Shown here: positions 8,609-15,913 of the stretch, one piece after another
Numbering within the stretch: position 1 is the stretch's first letter
How the letters are laid out: each line of letters begins with the position of its first letter
DNA from: Micrococcales bacterium UBA7469
Lineage (GTDB): Bacteria; Actinomycetota; Actinomycetes; Actinomycetales; Microbacteriaceae
DNA: 26,947 bases
Reading direction: 5' to 3'
NCBI GenBank assembly: GCA_002479805.1
Contig: DLPB01000003.1
Location: 1 to 26,947 of the forward strand
Notes under the pieces: generated by a model
What the model was told of the DNA's origin: nothing
The model's database searches: none
The model's input: the letters and a program-made list of their open reading frames with translations, nothing else
Made by a program: the position numbers and the translations under genes

Positions 8609-8614
8609 ATTGTA
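8609..8614 (-). promoter_or_regulatory. Candidate -10 of the TerC gene
   Basis: TACAAT on the minus strand matches five of six bases of TATAAT and sits 37 bases before the ATG at 8571. It predicts a leader of roughly 30 nt with GGGA as ribosome-binding site. No convincing -35 is visible. Confidence 0.4.
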
Positions 8615-8644
8615 GGTATTTAGAGAAGATTGCGAGGTAGCTCA

Positions 8645-9529
8645 GTGAAAGTCCTCATTTCTGGAGCATCCGGCCTTATCGGCACAGAACTTAATCAGCA
8701 GCTAACTGCACTTGGCCACCAGGTAGTCCGTTTGGTTCGCAGACCCGCTAGGTCAGCAGATGAGATGTTTTGGGCTCCTGGAGTAACCCCGCTGGACCCA
8801 AACCTTTTGGCTGACATCGACGCCGTTATTAACCTCGCGGGCGCCACAACCGGAAAGATTCCCTGGACCCAAAAGTATGAGCGTGAGCTGATCTCGTCGC
8901 GCCTGGACTCAACCAAGACCTTGGTCGATGCCATCAACGCCTGCCCCAATCCACCCAAGGTGCTGATCTCCGGTTCCGCCTCGGGAATCTATGGTGATCA
9001 GGGCGATAAGTGGCTGGATGAATCTGCCCCCAAGGGCGAGGGCTTCCTGGCTGACCTGGCATACAACTGGGAAGAGTTGGCCAAGCAAGCAAAGACTCGC
9101 GTCGTGTTAGTTCGCACCACCATGGTGATGAGCAAGAAGCTCGGCGCGCTGGGAAAACTATTGCCACTGATCAAACTCGGCATCGGTGGTGCTTTGGGCT
9201 CAGGTAAGCAGTGGTGGGCTTGGATCTCTCTTGAAGATCAGGCCCGAGCGATTATTCACCTGATCGAAAATGAGTCGACATCTGGCGCATACAACCTCAC
9301 GGCTCCTCAGCCGGCGACCTGCGAGCAGATCATCAAAGAGCTTGGTCGTCAACTCAAGCGCCCAACCTTGCTCAGAGTGCCAGCATTCGCGATGCGCTTG
9401 CTGATTGGTAAGGCTGCCGACGAATTACTACTTTGCTCCCAGAAAATGAAATCCCACCGACTCGAGCAGACGGGGTTTGTTTTCAAACACCCGACGCTTG
9501 TCGAATCGGTGGGATACGTGCTGAGCTAA
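8645..9529 (+). CDS. TIGR01777/YfcH-type NAD(P)-dependent epimerase (extended SDR, SDR39U1-like)
   Basis: This is an extended short-chain dehydrogenase-like protein of the YfcH/SDR39U1 group, whose substrate is unknown. The 294 residues open with the Rossmann motif VLISGASGLIG, followed by INLAGA (residues about 67-72), LISGSASGIYGD and LVRTTMVMS, and a C-terminal DUF1731-like part (LRVPAFAMRLLIGKAADELL). The start chosen is GTG 8645 because GAGG sits 7 bases upstream and the Rossmann strand begins at once; an upstream TTG at 8630 would add five residues. It is divergent from TerC, and its TAA directly abuts the TAA of the opposing Lys/Ala-rich gene without a spare base. Confidence 0.9.
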   Translation: MKVLISGASGLIGTELNQQLTALGHQVVRLVRRPARSADEMFWAPGVTPLDPNLLADIDAVINLAGATTGKIPWTQKYERELISSRLDSTKTLVDAINACPNPPKVLISGSASGIYGDQGDKWLDESAPKGEGFLADLAYNWEELAKQAKTRVVLVRTTMVMSKKLGALGKLLPLIKLGIGGALGSGKQWWAWISLEDQARAIIHLIENESTSGAYNLTAPQPATCEQIIKELGRQLKRPTLLRVPAFAMRLLIGKAADELLLCSQKMKSHRLEQTGFVFKHPTLVESVGYVLS

Positions 9530-10036
9530 TTACTTAGCAGCAGGCTTCTTGGCCGCTGGCTTCTTAGCAGCGGTGGTCTTTGCAGCAGCCGGCTTCTTTG
9601 CAGCGGTCGACTTCGCTGCAGCTGGCTTAGCAGCAGTCTTGGCAGCTGGCTTAGCAGCAGGCTTCTTAGCAGCGGTGGTCTTTGCAGCAGCCGGCTTCTT
9701 TGCAGCGGTTGCGGCTGGCTTAGCAGCAGGCTTCTTAGCGGCAGTGGTTGCTGGCCTCTTGGCCGCTGGCTTCTTGGCAGCGGTGGTCTTTGCGGCAGGC
9801 TTCTTAGCCGCAGCAGTGGTCTTCTTCTTCGCGGTTGAGGCAGACTTGGCAACAGTCTTTGCTGCCTTCTCAACCTCAGTCAAAGCCTCGGCGGCTAGCT
9901 TGCTGCCGGCCTTGCGAGCCTCCTCGGCAGCCTTGTTAGCAGCCTTGCCAGCTTCGTCAGCCAAGATGGCTGCTTCCTTGACGGTTACTTCAGAAGTCTT
10001 CTGAAAAAATCTCTTTACTGAGTCTAAAAGTCCCAT
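9530..10036 (-). CDS. Histone H1-like Lys/Ala/Pro-repeat protein
   Basis: No enzymatic domain is recognised. The 168 aa protein has an amphipathic, probably helical N-terminal part (residues 1-65, beginning MGLLDSVKRFFQKTSE and rich in A, E and K) and a C-terminal tail of about 100 residues made almost only of K, A, P and T in AAKKPAAK units. Such tails occur in histone H1-like proteins and in the C-terminal arm of actinobacterial HupB, where they bind DNA or RNA. The N-terminus here is not an HU fold, so nucleoid binding is an inference from composition. The tail contains an exact 50-bp repeat. GGAG lies 14-17 bases upstream of the ATG, farther than usual. Opposite-strand open frames here are by-products of the biased codons. 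Confidence 0.8.
   Translation of the reverse strand: MGLLDSVKRFFQKTSEVTVKEAAILADEAGKAANKAAEEARKAGSKLAAEALTEVEKAAKTVAKSASTAKKKTTAAAKKPAAKTTAAKKPAAKRPATTAAKKPAAKPAATAAKKPAAAKTTAAKKPAAKPAAKTAAKPAAAKSTAAKKPAAAKTTAAKKPAAKKPAAK
9558..9709. repeat. Exact 50-bp direct repeat inside the Lys/Ala-rich tail
   Basis: Bases 9558-9607 and 9660-9709 are identical over 50 bp, with a period of 102 bp (34 codons), so the repeat is in frame. Shorter degenerate copies continue on both sides, to about 9815. Recombination between copies would change the tail by 34 residues without a frameshift. Confidence 0.9.
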
Positions 10037-10100
10037 TATTTTTGCGCGCTCCGTTTGTCATTTATGTGGGGGATAACTGAGAAATAGCTTAACGCCTGAA

Positions 10101-10694
10101 TTAGATTGCGCGTCTTCTTGCGAGTATTGCGTCTAATTCTTTACCGTCGAAAACATTCTCAGGTCTTTGGATTTCAACCACGTCTGCGAGGTTGTTAACC
10201 AATTCACCAACTTTTGGCTGGTTCAGTGGGGCTGGGATCGGGTTAGGCTCCCAGGTGCGATTTTCAACCACTGGTCGCTGAGCAGAAGCTTTCTTTCTAA
10301 CTTCTTGGCGAGTGCGGTGAAGTTTCGATGCGATGGCAGCTGCCTGAACCGAAGCCGCCCTAGAAACCAAGATGCTTAAGATGGCCAAAGTGCCAGTAAA
10401 CACTGCGGATAACCACCAACCAGCATTTGCGGTTGCAGCGACAGCGCTTGAAATACTGCCAATTAGGAATAGTGCGAAAAGTACCGAGAAAAATCTCTGG
10501 GTGTTCACCAGCCGGCTCAGCCGCTCGTCGGCGGTCAGTGGCGCAGCTTGGCGAGCCATTTTCACGTCGCGCTTTACGATGCTGGAATTGGCCCTGATCT
10601 CGGACCGCTTGGAGAAACCGGGCACAAAAATCGCCAACCAGACCACGGCTGCAACCACCAAAGTGATTCCACCCAAGCCCACAGAGTTTTCCAT
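10101..10694 (-). CDS. Three-helix membrane protein, possible GlpR/SepX-like divisome component
   Basis: The 197 aa protein has hydrophobic segments at about residues 7-26, 68-87 and 92-111, a basic cytoplasmic loop between the first two (KRSEIRANSSIVKRDVKMAR), and a soluble tail that ends with a conserved-looking acidic/basic segment (ENVFDGKELDAILARRRAI). It lies 35 bases after a RimJ-like acetyltransferase that is divergent from 5-formyltetrahydrofolate cyclo-ligase, the neighbourhood of Rv0996 in M. tuberculosis as I remember it. Homologues of that protein are known as GlpR in Corynebacterium and SepX in Streptomyces, membrane proteins of cell division. Assignment rests on synteny, topology and length; a lineage-specific membrane protein is the alternative. 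The Glp (MoeA-like) partner gene is not in this window. Confidence 0.6.
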   Translation of the reverse strand: MENSVGLGGITLVVAAVVWLAIFVPGFSKRSEIRANSSIVKRDVKMARQAAPLTADERLSRLVNTQRFFSVLFALFLIGSISSAVAATANAGWWLSAVFTGTLAILSILVSRAASVQAAAIASKLHRTRQEVRKKASAQRPVVENRTWEPNPIPAPLNQPKVGELVNNLADVVEIQRPENVFDGKELDAILARRRAI

Positions 10695-10729
10695 ATCAAC
10701 AAGATATGCGCCAGCGTTCCTAAATGGCG

Positions 10730-11317
10730 TTATTGGCTCCGCGTGTTTGCCAGTCGGTCAATCATCGAACCGTTTTTCTCTTCGGCGGTAATGGCAAAAA
10801 CCTTGTGGTCGCGCCAAGCTCCATCGATATGAATAAAGCGCTCTTTGATGCCTTCGAGTCGCAGCGAGAGTTTTTCAACCACCCTGAGGCTGGGAAGATT
10901 TTCTGGGCGAATGTCGATCTCAATTCGGTGTAAACCTAAATCATCCATCAGGTAATCGATTGCCAGAGCAACCGCAGTTGGGGTGATGTTTTTTCCCGCC
11001 GCAGCGCGCGATATCCAATAACCGATGGTGGCGGATGAAACTGAGCCATGCTGAATATTTGCAACGTTGAGCTGCCCGACCACGACATTTTCATAGAGGA
11101 TCACAAACCCCAGTCCAGTTCCACGGCGGGCTTGGGATTTCAAACTCGAAATCATCCAACCGGCATTCACAACTGTTCTCAGTCCCGGCGTAGTTGCCTC
11201 CCACGGCTCCAGCCAGTCGCGATCCTCGGTCAGCAAATATTGCAACCGCCAGTAATCGCGTCTTCCCACCGGGCGCAGTGCCACAAAGCCGTGGGCGATT
11301 GGGCGAATTGGGTTCAC
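10730..11317 (-). CDS. GNAT N-acetyltransferase, RimJ/RimL type
   Basis: RimJ/RimL-type GNAT enzymes acetylate ribosomal protein N-termini or other amines from acetyl-CoA. The 195 aa protein starts with the usual VALRPVGRRDYWRL strand, has FVILYENVVVGQLNV (beta-4 region), the acetyl-CoA pyrophosphate loop as an unusual AAAGKNITPTAVALAIDY in place of R/Q-x-x-G-x-G/A, and the ENLPSLRVVEKLSLRLEG helix-strand pattern typical of the subfamily (N-x-x-S-x-x-v-x-x-k-l-g). The start is GTG 11317 with no Shine-Dalgarno site but TAATCT 7 bases upstream. It is divergent from 5-formyltetrahydrofolate cyclo-ligase with 18 bases between starts. Rv0995 (rimJ) has the same context in my memory. The substrate is not determinable. 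Confidence 0.87.
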   Translation of the reverse strand: MNPIRPIAHGFVALRPVGRRDYWRLQYLLTEDRDWLEPWEATTPGLRTVVNAGWMISSLKSQARRGTGLGFVILYENVVVGQLNVANIQHGSVSSATIGYWISRAAAGKNITPTAVALAIDYLMDDLGLHRIEIDIRPENLPSLRVVEKLSLRLEGIKERFIHIDGAWRDHKVFAITAEEKNGSMIDRLANTRSQ

Positions 11318-11324
11318 GCTGGCA

Positions 11325-11330
11325 AGATTA
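11325..11330 (-). promoter_or_regulatory. Candidate -10 hexamer for leaderless GNAT gene
   Basis: TAATCT on the minus strand precedes the GTG at 11317 by 7 bases, within an 18-bp divergent gap. No Shine-Dalgarno sequence precedes that GTG. The opposing gene has only a weak CAAGAT (11323-11328), 7 bases before its ATG and overlapping this hexamer. Confidence 0.4.
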
Positions 11331-11335
11331 CCGCT

Positions 11336-11878
11336 ATGGAATCAATTGCAAGCAAATCAGATATTCGCAAGCTGGTGATTTCCGCGCGCCCGGAGCCATC
11401 ACTGGGGCTGGGGGCAAACCTGGTCAGACTGGCGCTCGAGTTAGACGTGCAGTCAATTGCCAGCTACGTTCCGATGCCGAGTGAGCCCGACGTCTCAGAA
11501 TTCAACGCTTGGGTTCACGCCCTGGGTAAGACACTGCTGCTGCCAAGAATTGAAGGCGACGATCTGGTTTTTGCCTCTGGTGAATTGGCGCTTTCAAGTC
11601 TTGGGATTTTGGAACCAACCGGCGAAGCTCAACCAATTAGCAGCGCGCAGCTGATTTTGCTACCAGCGCTTGCCGTCGACAAAAACGGAAACCGATTGGG
11701 TAAAGGCAAGGGCTATTACGATCGCGCCCTTAGATCAGTGACCGGAATACCGAAGTACGCAGTGGTGTTTGATTCCGAGGTGCTCGAGCAGATCCCGAGT
11801 GAGTCCCATGATGTTTGGGTCACCGGAGCTGTCACGCCGACAGCAATCCACCACTTTCGAGCCTCGGCAATAAGTTAA
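11336..11878 (+). CDS. 5-formyltetrahydrofolate cyclo-ligase
   Basis: The enzyme converts 5-formyl-THF to 5,10-methenyl-THF with ATP, recycling a folate storage form in the cytosol. The 180 aa protein has the family order: an N-terminal helix with the ATP-contacting region (residues 1-30), IASYVPMPSEPD near 41-52, LLLPRIEGDDL near 67-77, and the signature GKGKGYYDR at 122-130 (family GxGxGYYDR), followed by AVVFDSEVLEQIPSESHDV. The ATG at 11336 is the start because the family begins about here; the open frame extends further upstream without homology and antisense to the GNAT gene. FmdB follows after 18 bases, as in mycobacteria. Confidence 0.92.
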   Translation: MESIASKSDIRKLVISARPEPSLGLGANLVRLALELDVQSIASYVPMPSEPDVSEFNAWVHALGKTLLLPRIEGDDLVFASGELALSSLGILEPTGEAQPISSAQLILLPALAVDKNGNRLGKGKGYYDRALRSVTGIPKYAVVFDSEVLEQIPSESHDVWVTGAVTPTAIHHFRASAIS

Positions 11879-11896
11879 AATCGTCTCGGAGGAAAC

Positions 11897-12097
11897 ATGC
11901 CAACTTATTCATATGTCTGCAAGGACTGTGAACACGCCTTTGAGATTTTTCAGTCATTCTCAGACGCTGCACTAACTAGCTGCCCGAAGTGCTCAGGTGA
12001 ACTACGCAAGCAATTTGGCAACCTCGGAGTCACCTTCAAAGGCTCTGGCTTCTACCGCACCGACTCCCAGTCGGGTTCGGCATCTAGCTCCGACTAG
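11897..12097 (+). CDS. FmdB-family zinc-ribbon protein
   Basis: This small 66 aa protein carries a CxxC...CxxC zinc ribbon (C8, C11, C29, C32) in the context MPTYSYVCKDC, which defines the FmdB/CxxC_CxxC_SSSS family of putative regulatory proteins; the function is unknown. The tail is a Gly/Ser-rich low-complexity segment ending SGSASSSD, which gave the family its SSSS name. A strong GGAGG lies 5 bases upstream of the ATG. It is probably co-transcribed with the cyclo-ligase gene. Its TAG stop overlaps the stop of the convergent 1201-aa gene in CTAG. Confidence 0.88.
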   Translation: MPTYSYVCKDCEHAFEIFQSFSDAALTSCPKCSGELRKQFGNLGVTFKGSGFYRTDSQSGSASSSD

Positions 12098-15000
12098 CCC
12101 CAGTGTGGGGGGCGTTCATCATTCAGCCGGTGATCGTTTGAGTCGTCCGGATCGCCCCAGGCTCTAGAAGTATCTTCGAATGCCTTTTCTTCAAAAAGTG
12201 GCTGCGCTTTGCGCTCAAGATCGAGCCCCAGTTGCTTCGCGATACGATTCGCAACCTCTTGCGGTTGAGCAAAGATTTCAAGTGCGTGGACTCGAATGTA
12301 TGTCCAGCCCATGGCCTTGAGTAACCCCGGTCTTAGCCAGAGCTTTTCATCCCAGCTCTGACCCCTGAGTGCCCAGTCGGCATCGACAACCGCAGCCTTA
12401 TTTCCAAAAGAAACCGCAAGTCCAATTCGATCGCCAAAATTTAGAGCGACATTAAAACCGAGCTTCTTCAGACGCTTGGAGAGATCGGCCAAAAGTGGGT
12501 CAGGATCTCCGCTTCTTATGTCGCTGAGGAAACTTGGGGCGATTAGGTCTTTGAGCCAACGCTGATTCTCCGGCAGCTTGCCGGCGGCAAAGTCCTCAAA
12601 GTTGTAGCAGGAGACCACGGTCAAGCGCTTACGAGCCGAAACAATGGTGTTGACCATCCAGTGGGCCGCGAACTCCGAGTTGAAATCACCCAGAGTGCCG
12701 GAGATGCGCCCCTCTGGGGTCCTGCCAAACCCAACAGAGAAAATCACTCGGTCGGCTAGCCGGTGGGTGAACTGGCTCATGGTTGCGACTTGGAATTTCT
12801 CCCGCCCGTGGGCGTCAAAAAACTCTGCCAAATTGGCTTGCTCTTTCAACGCCTTTGCGACCGCCTGCTCGATGCGCTCGGCATGAACCGGTGAAGCAGT
12901 GACCACGCAAAGTGACTGCTCCGGGGTCCAACGGGCGTGGTTCAACACAAGTTCGACCACCTTGGACACCTCGGCATCCATCGACTCGGTGGCACCTTCG
13001 ATGGTTGAGGTTGCGACCGAACCTTCGGTGATTTGGACATGCTCAAAATTGTGAGACCCGAACAACTGACCAGCTGCCGGTTCCAAAACCAAACGGTCAC
13101 CATAGAAATTTTGGTTCAGATAGCGACCCAGCACCTGCCCCTCGGTGCGGTAGCTGTGGTGAATCGACAGTGCACCGAAACGCTCGGCAATTGCGCTGTA
13201 GCTCGCCTGACGCTTTGGTGCAACGTGGCCCTGATTCGCCCTGGCAACGGTGTCAAAATCCTCCACAAGCGCCAGGGTCGGGTCGCCAAAGGCAATGACC
13301 TGACTGGCCCTGGATAGCGCCGGAAGGGCTTCCGCCATTGCGGTTGATGCCGCATCCAGAATGACCACAACATCAAACTGCTCATCTTTGGCAAGTTCAT
13401 GAAGGCGATATGGAGAAAGCAAAACTGCGCTTGCCAACGCATTCCAAAGCGGTCCAGATTCGAGGTAACCGGATCGCAATGTCAGCTCGCGAGCGCGCAA
13501 CAAATTGCGCAGCTTGTCGGCCTGCGCTGGATGTTTTGCAATTGCACTCTTCCAGCGCTCACTTAGGCGATCCTTCACCTCGCTGTTGCCGTGCTCGATG
13601 AGCTGAGATGCGCAGCGATCAAATTCGGTTTCCAGCTTGGCAATCTCAGCTGCCGAGTACTGCAGAATGCTGGGATTGCGATTTACGATCGACTCGAGGG
13701 CGGACTGCCACCAAGCCAATTCGAATTCGTTTTCAACCTGCTCTTGAGTCGGGTGCAGCTTGCAAAGCTCGACAACTAAGTTGCCCAGCCCCAGCTCCTC
13801 AAGCTGCGCCACCTGCGGTGCTCGCTGCAGCATGCCATCAAGAATCTCAGTCTTGGTGGCCAGATCGTTAATCTTGACCTCCAGGTCATTGAGTCTTAGC
13901 CGCGTTAGCAATTCGATGTCTGGGTTTGGATCTAGATGGCGCTGCAGCAGCTCCAAAACCGAGGTGATGCGCTCGAATTTCTCCTGCACGTCATTGAGCC
14001 CAAGTGGGACCGTTGGCGGAGCCTGAGTCTGATTCATTTCCAGCCAGCCGATGCGCTGTTGCTCGGCCTGCTGCAGCGAGAGGTAGAGGTTGCTGATTGA
14101 AGCACCTGGGCGAATGAACTCTTTAGCTAACTTTTTGAACCTGCGACGCTGAGCACCGGAGAGCTGACCACGTTCGGTTCTAGGTGCGGTGGCTTCGATC
14201 ATTTGCGCTAGCGAGCGGTCATAGATAGCGGGCAGGAACTTATCCAAGGTCTCGCGGATTCCGATTAAAAGCCGCAGTTGCCTTGCCCACTGTTCAACGC
14301 TGTCGCACTGCACCAGGCGCTGATCTGCCAGGTAGCGGTTGATTTGATATCTCAAGGTGCGGAATTCTTCGCCCGAGATAGATTTCACGGCACTCAGCGC
14401 CGCATCCAGCTCCTGCTGATTCTCAAATCGAGCGCCAAACCATGGCGAATCCATTGGGCCATAGCTAAATACCCCGTCGTCGTGGGCGCGACCAAGGGCC
14501 GGCTTTGCCTTCTCAAACAAACCTGCCAGCAGATCGGTGCGAATTCTCGAATTGTTGGTTGGCGGGGTAGTTTTTCCGGCGAGCGCCGCCAATTCCCGCA
14601 TGGCATCAATCAGGCTGACGCCCAATTCTTGATCGGGCTGACCAACCAACTCAAAATACTTTGCAATTTTGGCCTCGGCCTGCTGCTTGGCAGCCAGAGC
14701 ATCTGCCAGGGCAACCGGCTGTGCTTTTTCGTTTCTAGAGATGGCGCTTACCGCATCGCCCCAGGTCTGACCCTCGCGGATTGCCAACCCAGAAAGTCCG
14801 ACTGCGGCTAAGCGCTCAGCCATCTCATCAAGGGTCTGCTGCCGAGGGCCGATAATCAGGGCTCGTTTACCTACATAAGCCAAGTTTGCAACCAGATTTA
14901 CCGCGGTCTGCAAATAGCCACAGCCCGGCAGGGTTTCAACCGCAAATGATGAGCCACCGAGCGCCTTTTTCAAAACGCCTTGCTGGGAGCTGTCGGCATT

Positions 15001-15699
15001 CGCGACCAGGACAATCGATTCGGCATCGGCCAGTTTTGGCACCTCAGAAGCACCCGCTAGTTCGAGCAATAGTGTGCTGTCCTGAGCCGGCTGCATAAGT
15101 TGCGTGGTGAGCAAATCCGGAACAAAGTTGCCAAGCACCAGAAGTTTTTCAACCTCAATATCCTGGCCCTGCAGGATCTGAGAAACCAGTGCCAGCACCG
15201 AGATTGGAATCAAGTCACCCTGACCAACCGATACCGCGAGTAAATCATTGGGGTTGAAACTTGGACGGTGTTCGGTAATCAGTTTGGTCAACGCTGGGTT
15301 TAGCACAGGCCTTGCGTCAATGCGAATTTCGTAATCTTCACCCTTGGAAATCAGGTGGGTGGGCCAAAGCAAAATCGGGAGCTTTTGGCCTGAGTTTTTA
15401 TCCTCCACCAAACCACCTGCGATAAACAGCGAGGCGATTCCAAAGTTCTCTGCGATCCGCTCGGCTTTGAGCTTTATTCGACGCACCGTGCTGTGCGCTC
15501 GGGCCTGGGCAACGCCGTCACGAACCAAATTGCTTAGCGTGGTGCTTCGGGAGGAGACCAGCTGAGCCAAACCGCCGGGGTGCGAACGAGCCAGATCAAC
15601 CTGACCAAAACTTGAGAGCTCGAACGAAACTAGCGGGTTGGTTCCACCAATTCCCTGCAGTTCGTCGCGCCAAGCGCGGATTCTTAGTTGCGGCTCCAC
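12094..15699 (-). CDS. Large SF1-helicase-like/nuclease-like protein with eroded catalytic motifs
   Basis: The 1201 aa protein aligns by eye with large actinobacterial SF1 helicases (DUF4011/AAA_11-AAA_12 type) ending in a DUF559/MTES_1575-like restriction-nuclease fold. Features: the Q-motif equivalent VANADSSQQ near 233-241; Walker A position LPGCGYLQT (about 257-265), where the family has PPGTGKSQT, so the Lys is Tyr; a helical insertion (about 330-760) with coiled-coil-like stretches; Walker B position ILDAAST (D782, A783) where the family has DEAS; GDPTL instead of GDPKQ; then HHSYR and IVSARKRL instead of VAxTRARRR. The nuclease-like end (about 1065-1160) has RIGLAV and VVDADW where IDLAV and IECDG are expected. 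It probably binds nucleic acid without ATPase or nuclease activity. GTG 15699 is preferred (AGGA 7 bases upstream); TTG 15705 is the alternative. The gene is intact, so not a pseudogene. Confidence 0.78.
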   Translation of the reverse strand: MEPQLRIRAWRDELQGIGGTNPLVSFELSSFGQVDLARSHPGGLAQLVSSRSTTLSNLVRDGVAQARAHSTVRRIKLKAERIAENFGIASLFIAGGLVEDKNSGQKLPILLWPTHLISKGEDYEIRIDARPVLNPALTKLITEHRPSFNPNDLLAVSVGQGDLIPISVLALVSQILQGQDIEVEKLLVLGNFVPDLLTTQLMQPAQDSTLLLELAGASEVPKLADAESIVLVANADSSQQGVLKKALGGSSFAVETLPGCGYLQTAVNLVANLAYVGKRALIIGPRQQTLDEMAERLAAVGLSGLAIREGQTWGDAVSAISRNEKAQPVALADALAAKQQAEAKIAKYFELVGQPDQELGVSLIDAMRELAALAGKTTPPTNNSRIRTDLLAGLFEKAKPALGRAHDDGVFSYGPMDSPWFGARFENQQELDAALSAVKSISGEEFRTLRYQINRYLADQRLVQCDSVEQWARQLRLLIGIRETLDKFLPAIYDRSLAQMIEATAPRTERGQLSGAQRRRFKKLAKEFIRPGASISNLYLSLQQAEQQRIGWLEMNQTQAPPTVPLGLNDVQEKFERITSVLELLQRHLDPNPDIELLTRLRLNDLEVKINDLATKTEILDGMLQRAPQVAQLEELGLGNLVVELCKLHPTQEQVENEFELAWWQSALESIVNRNPSILQYSAAEIAKLETEFDRCASQLIEHGNSEVKDRLSERWKSAIAKHPAQADKLRNLLRARELTLRSGYLESGPLWNALASAVLLSPYRLHELAKDEQFDVVVILDAASTAMAEALPALSRASQVIAFGDPTLALVEDFDTVARANQGHVAPKRQASYSAIAERFGALSIHHSYRTEGQVLGRYLNQNFYGDRLVLEPAAGQLFGSHNFEHVQITEGSVATSTIEGATESMDAEVSKVVELVLNHARWTPEQSLCVVTASPVHAERIEQAVAKALKEQANLAEFFDAHGREKFQVATMSQFTHRLADRVIFSVGFGRTPEGRISGTLGDFNSEFAAHWMVNTIVSARKRLTVVSCYNFEDFAAGKLPENQRWLKDLIAPSFLSDIRSGDPDPLLADLSKRLKKLGFNVALNFGDRIGLAVSFGNKAAVVDADWALRGQSWDEKLWLRPGLLKAMGWTYIRVHALEIFAQPQEVANRIAKQLGLDLERKAQPLFEEKAFEDTSRAWGDPDDSNDHRLNDERPPHWG

Positions 15700-15824
15700 G
15701 CCCAAATCCTAAGAGGCAACTTGACTAAAGTGCGGACGGCTCTCGGATGGCCTAGGAATCAGTTATTTATTGGGATTTGCAGCTTCGCGGTCAATTCGAA
15801 AATGCCCTCAAATTTGCGAGTAAC

Positions 15825-15834
15825 CTAGTACTAG
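15825..15834. promoter_or_regulatory. Palindrome CTAGTACTAG upstream of tRNA-Arg
   Basis: A perfect 10-bp palindrome ends 5 bases before the tRNA gene and probably overlaps its -10/start region (TAACCT at 15821-15826 and TAGTAC at 15826-15831 are both possible hexamers). The rest of 15706-15839 contains TTGACT at 15721 and an AT-rich stretch at 15762-15771, but no convincing complete promoter. Confidence 0.25.
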
Positions 15835-15839
15835 ATTTT

Positions 15840-15912
15840 GGCTTCGTAGCTCAGTGGATAGAGCAACGGTTTCCTAAACCGTGTGTCGTAGGTTCGATTC
15901 CTATCGAGGCCA
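15840..15912 (+). tRNA. tRNA-Arg (anticodon CCT, reads AGG)
   Basis: The 73-nt cloverleaf has the acceptor stem GGCTTCG/CGAGGCC (one G-T pair), D-arm GCTCAGTGGATAGAGC, anticodon arm CGGTTTCCTAAACCG with anticodon CCT, variable loop, and T-arm GTAGGTTCGATTCCTAT with the canonical TTCGATT loop. The discriminator is A and no CCA is encoded. The stop of the convergent HNH gene begins two bases beyond the tRNA 3' end, so the tRNA precursor's trailer must run antisense through the HNH coding region. Confidence 0.97.
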
Positions 15913-15913
15913 C

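Noticed and set aside
8572..8644. A yybP-ykoY manganese riboswitch before the TerC gene
   Set aside because: The shared gap is 73 bp and the likely leader about 30 nt, so the fold cannot fit.
9549..10004. A 151-aa open frame on the plus strand rich in Ala, Gly and Phe, and a 115-aa Arg/Pro/Leu-rich frame on the minus strand
   Set aside because: Both are alternate readings of the Lys/Ala repeat gene: the GCN/AAG codon bias leaves other frames free of stops. Neither resembles a family.
11048..11335. An N-terminal extension of the cyclo-ligase reading frame by 96 codons
   Set aside because: The extension is antisense to the GNAT gene and has no similarity to the family, which starts near ATG 11336.
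15840..15912. tRNA-Arg as an integration site of a mobile element
   Set aside because: No integrase, no second copy of the tRNA 3' end nearby, and intact core genes on both sides.
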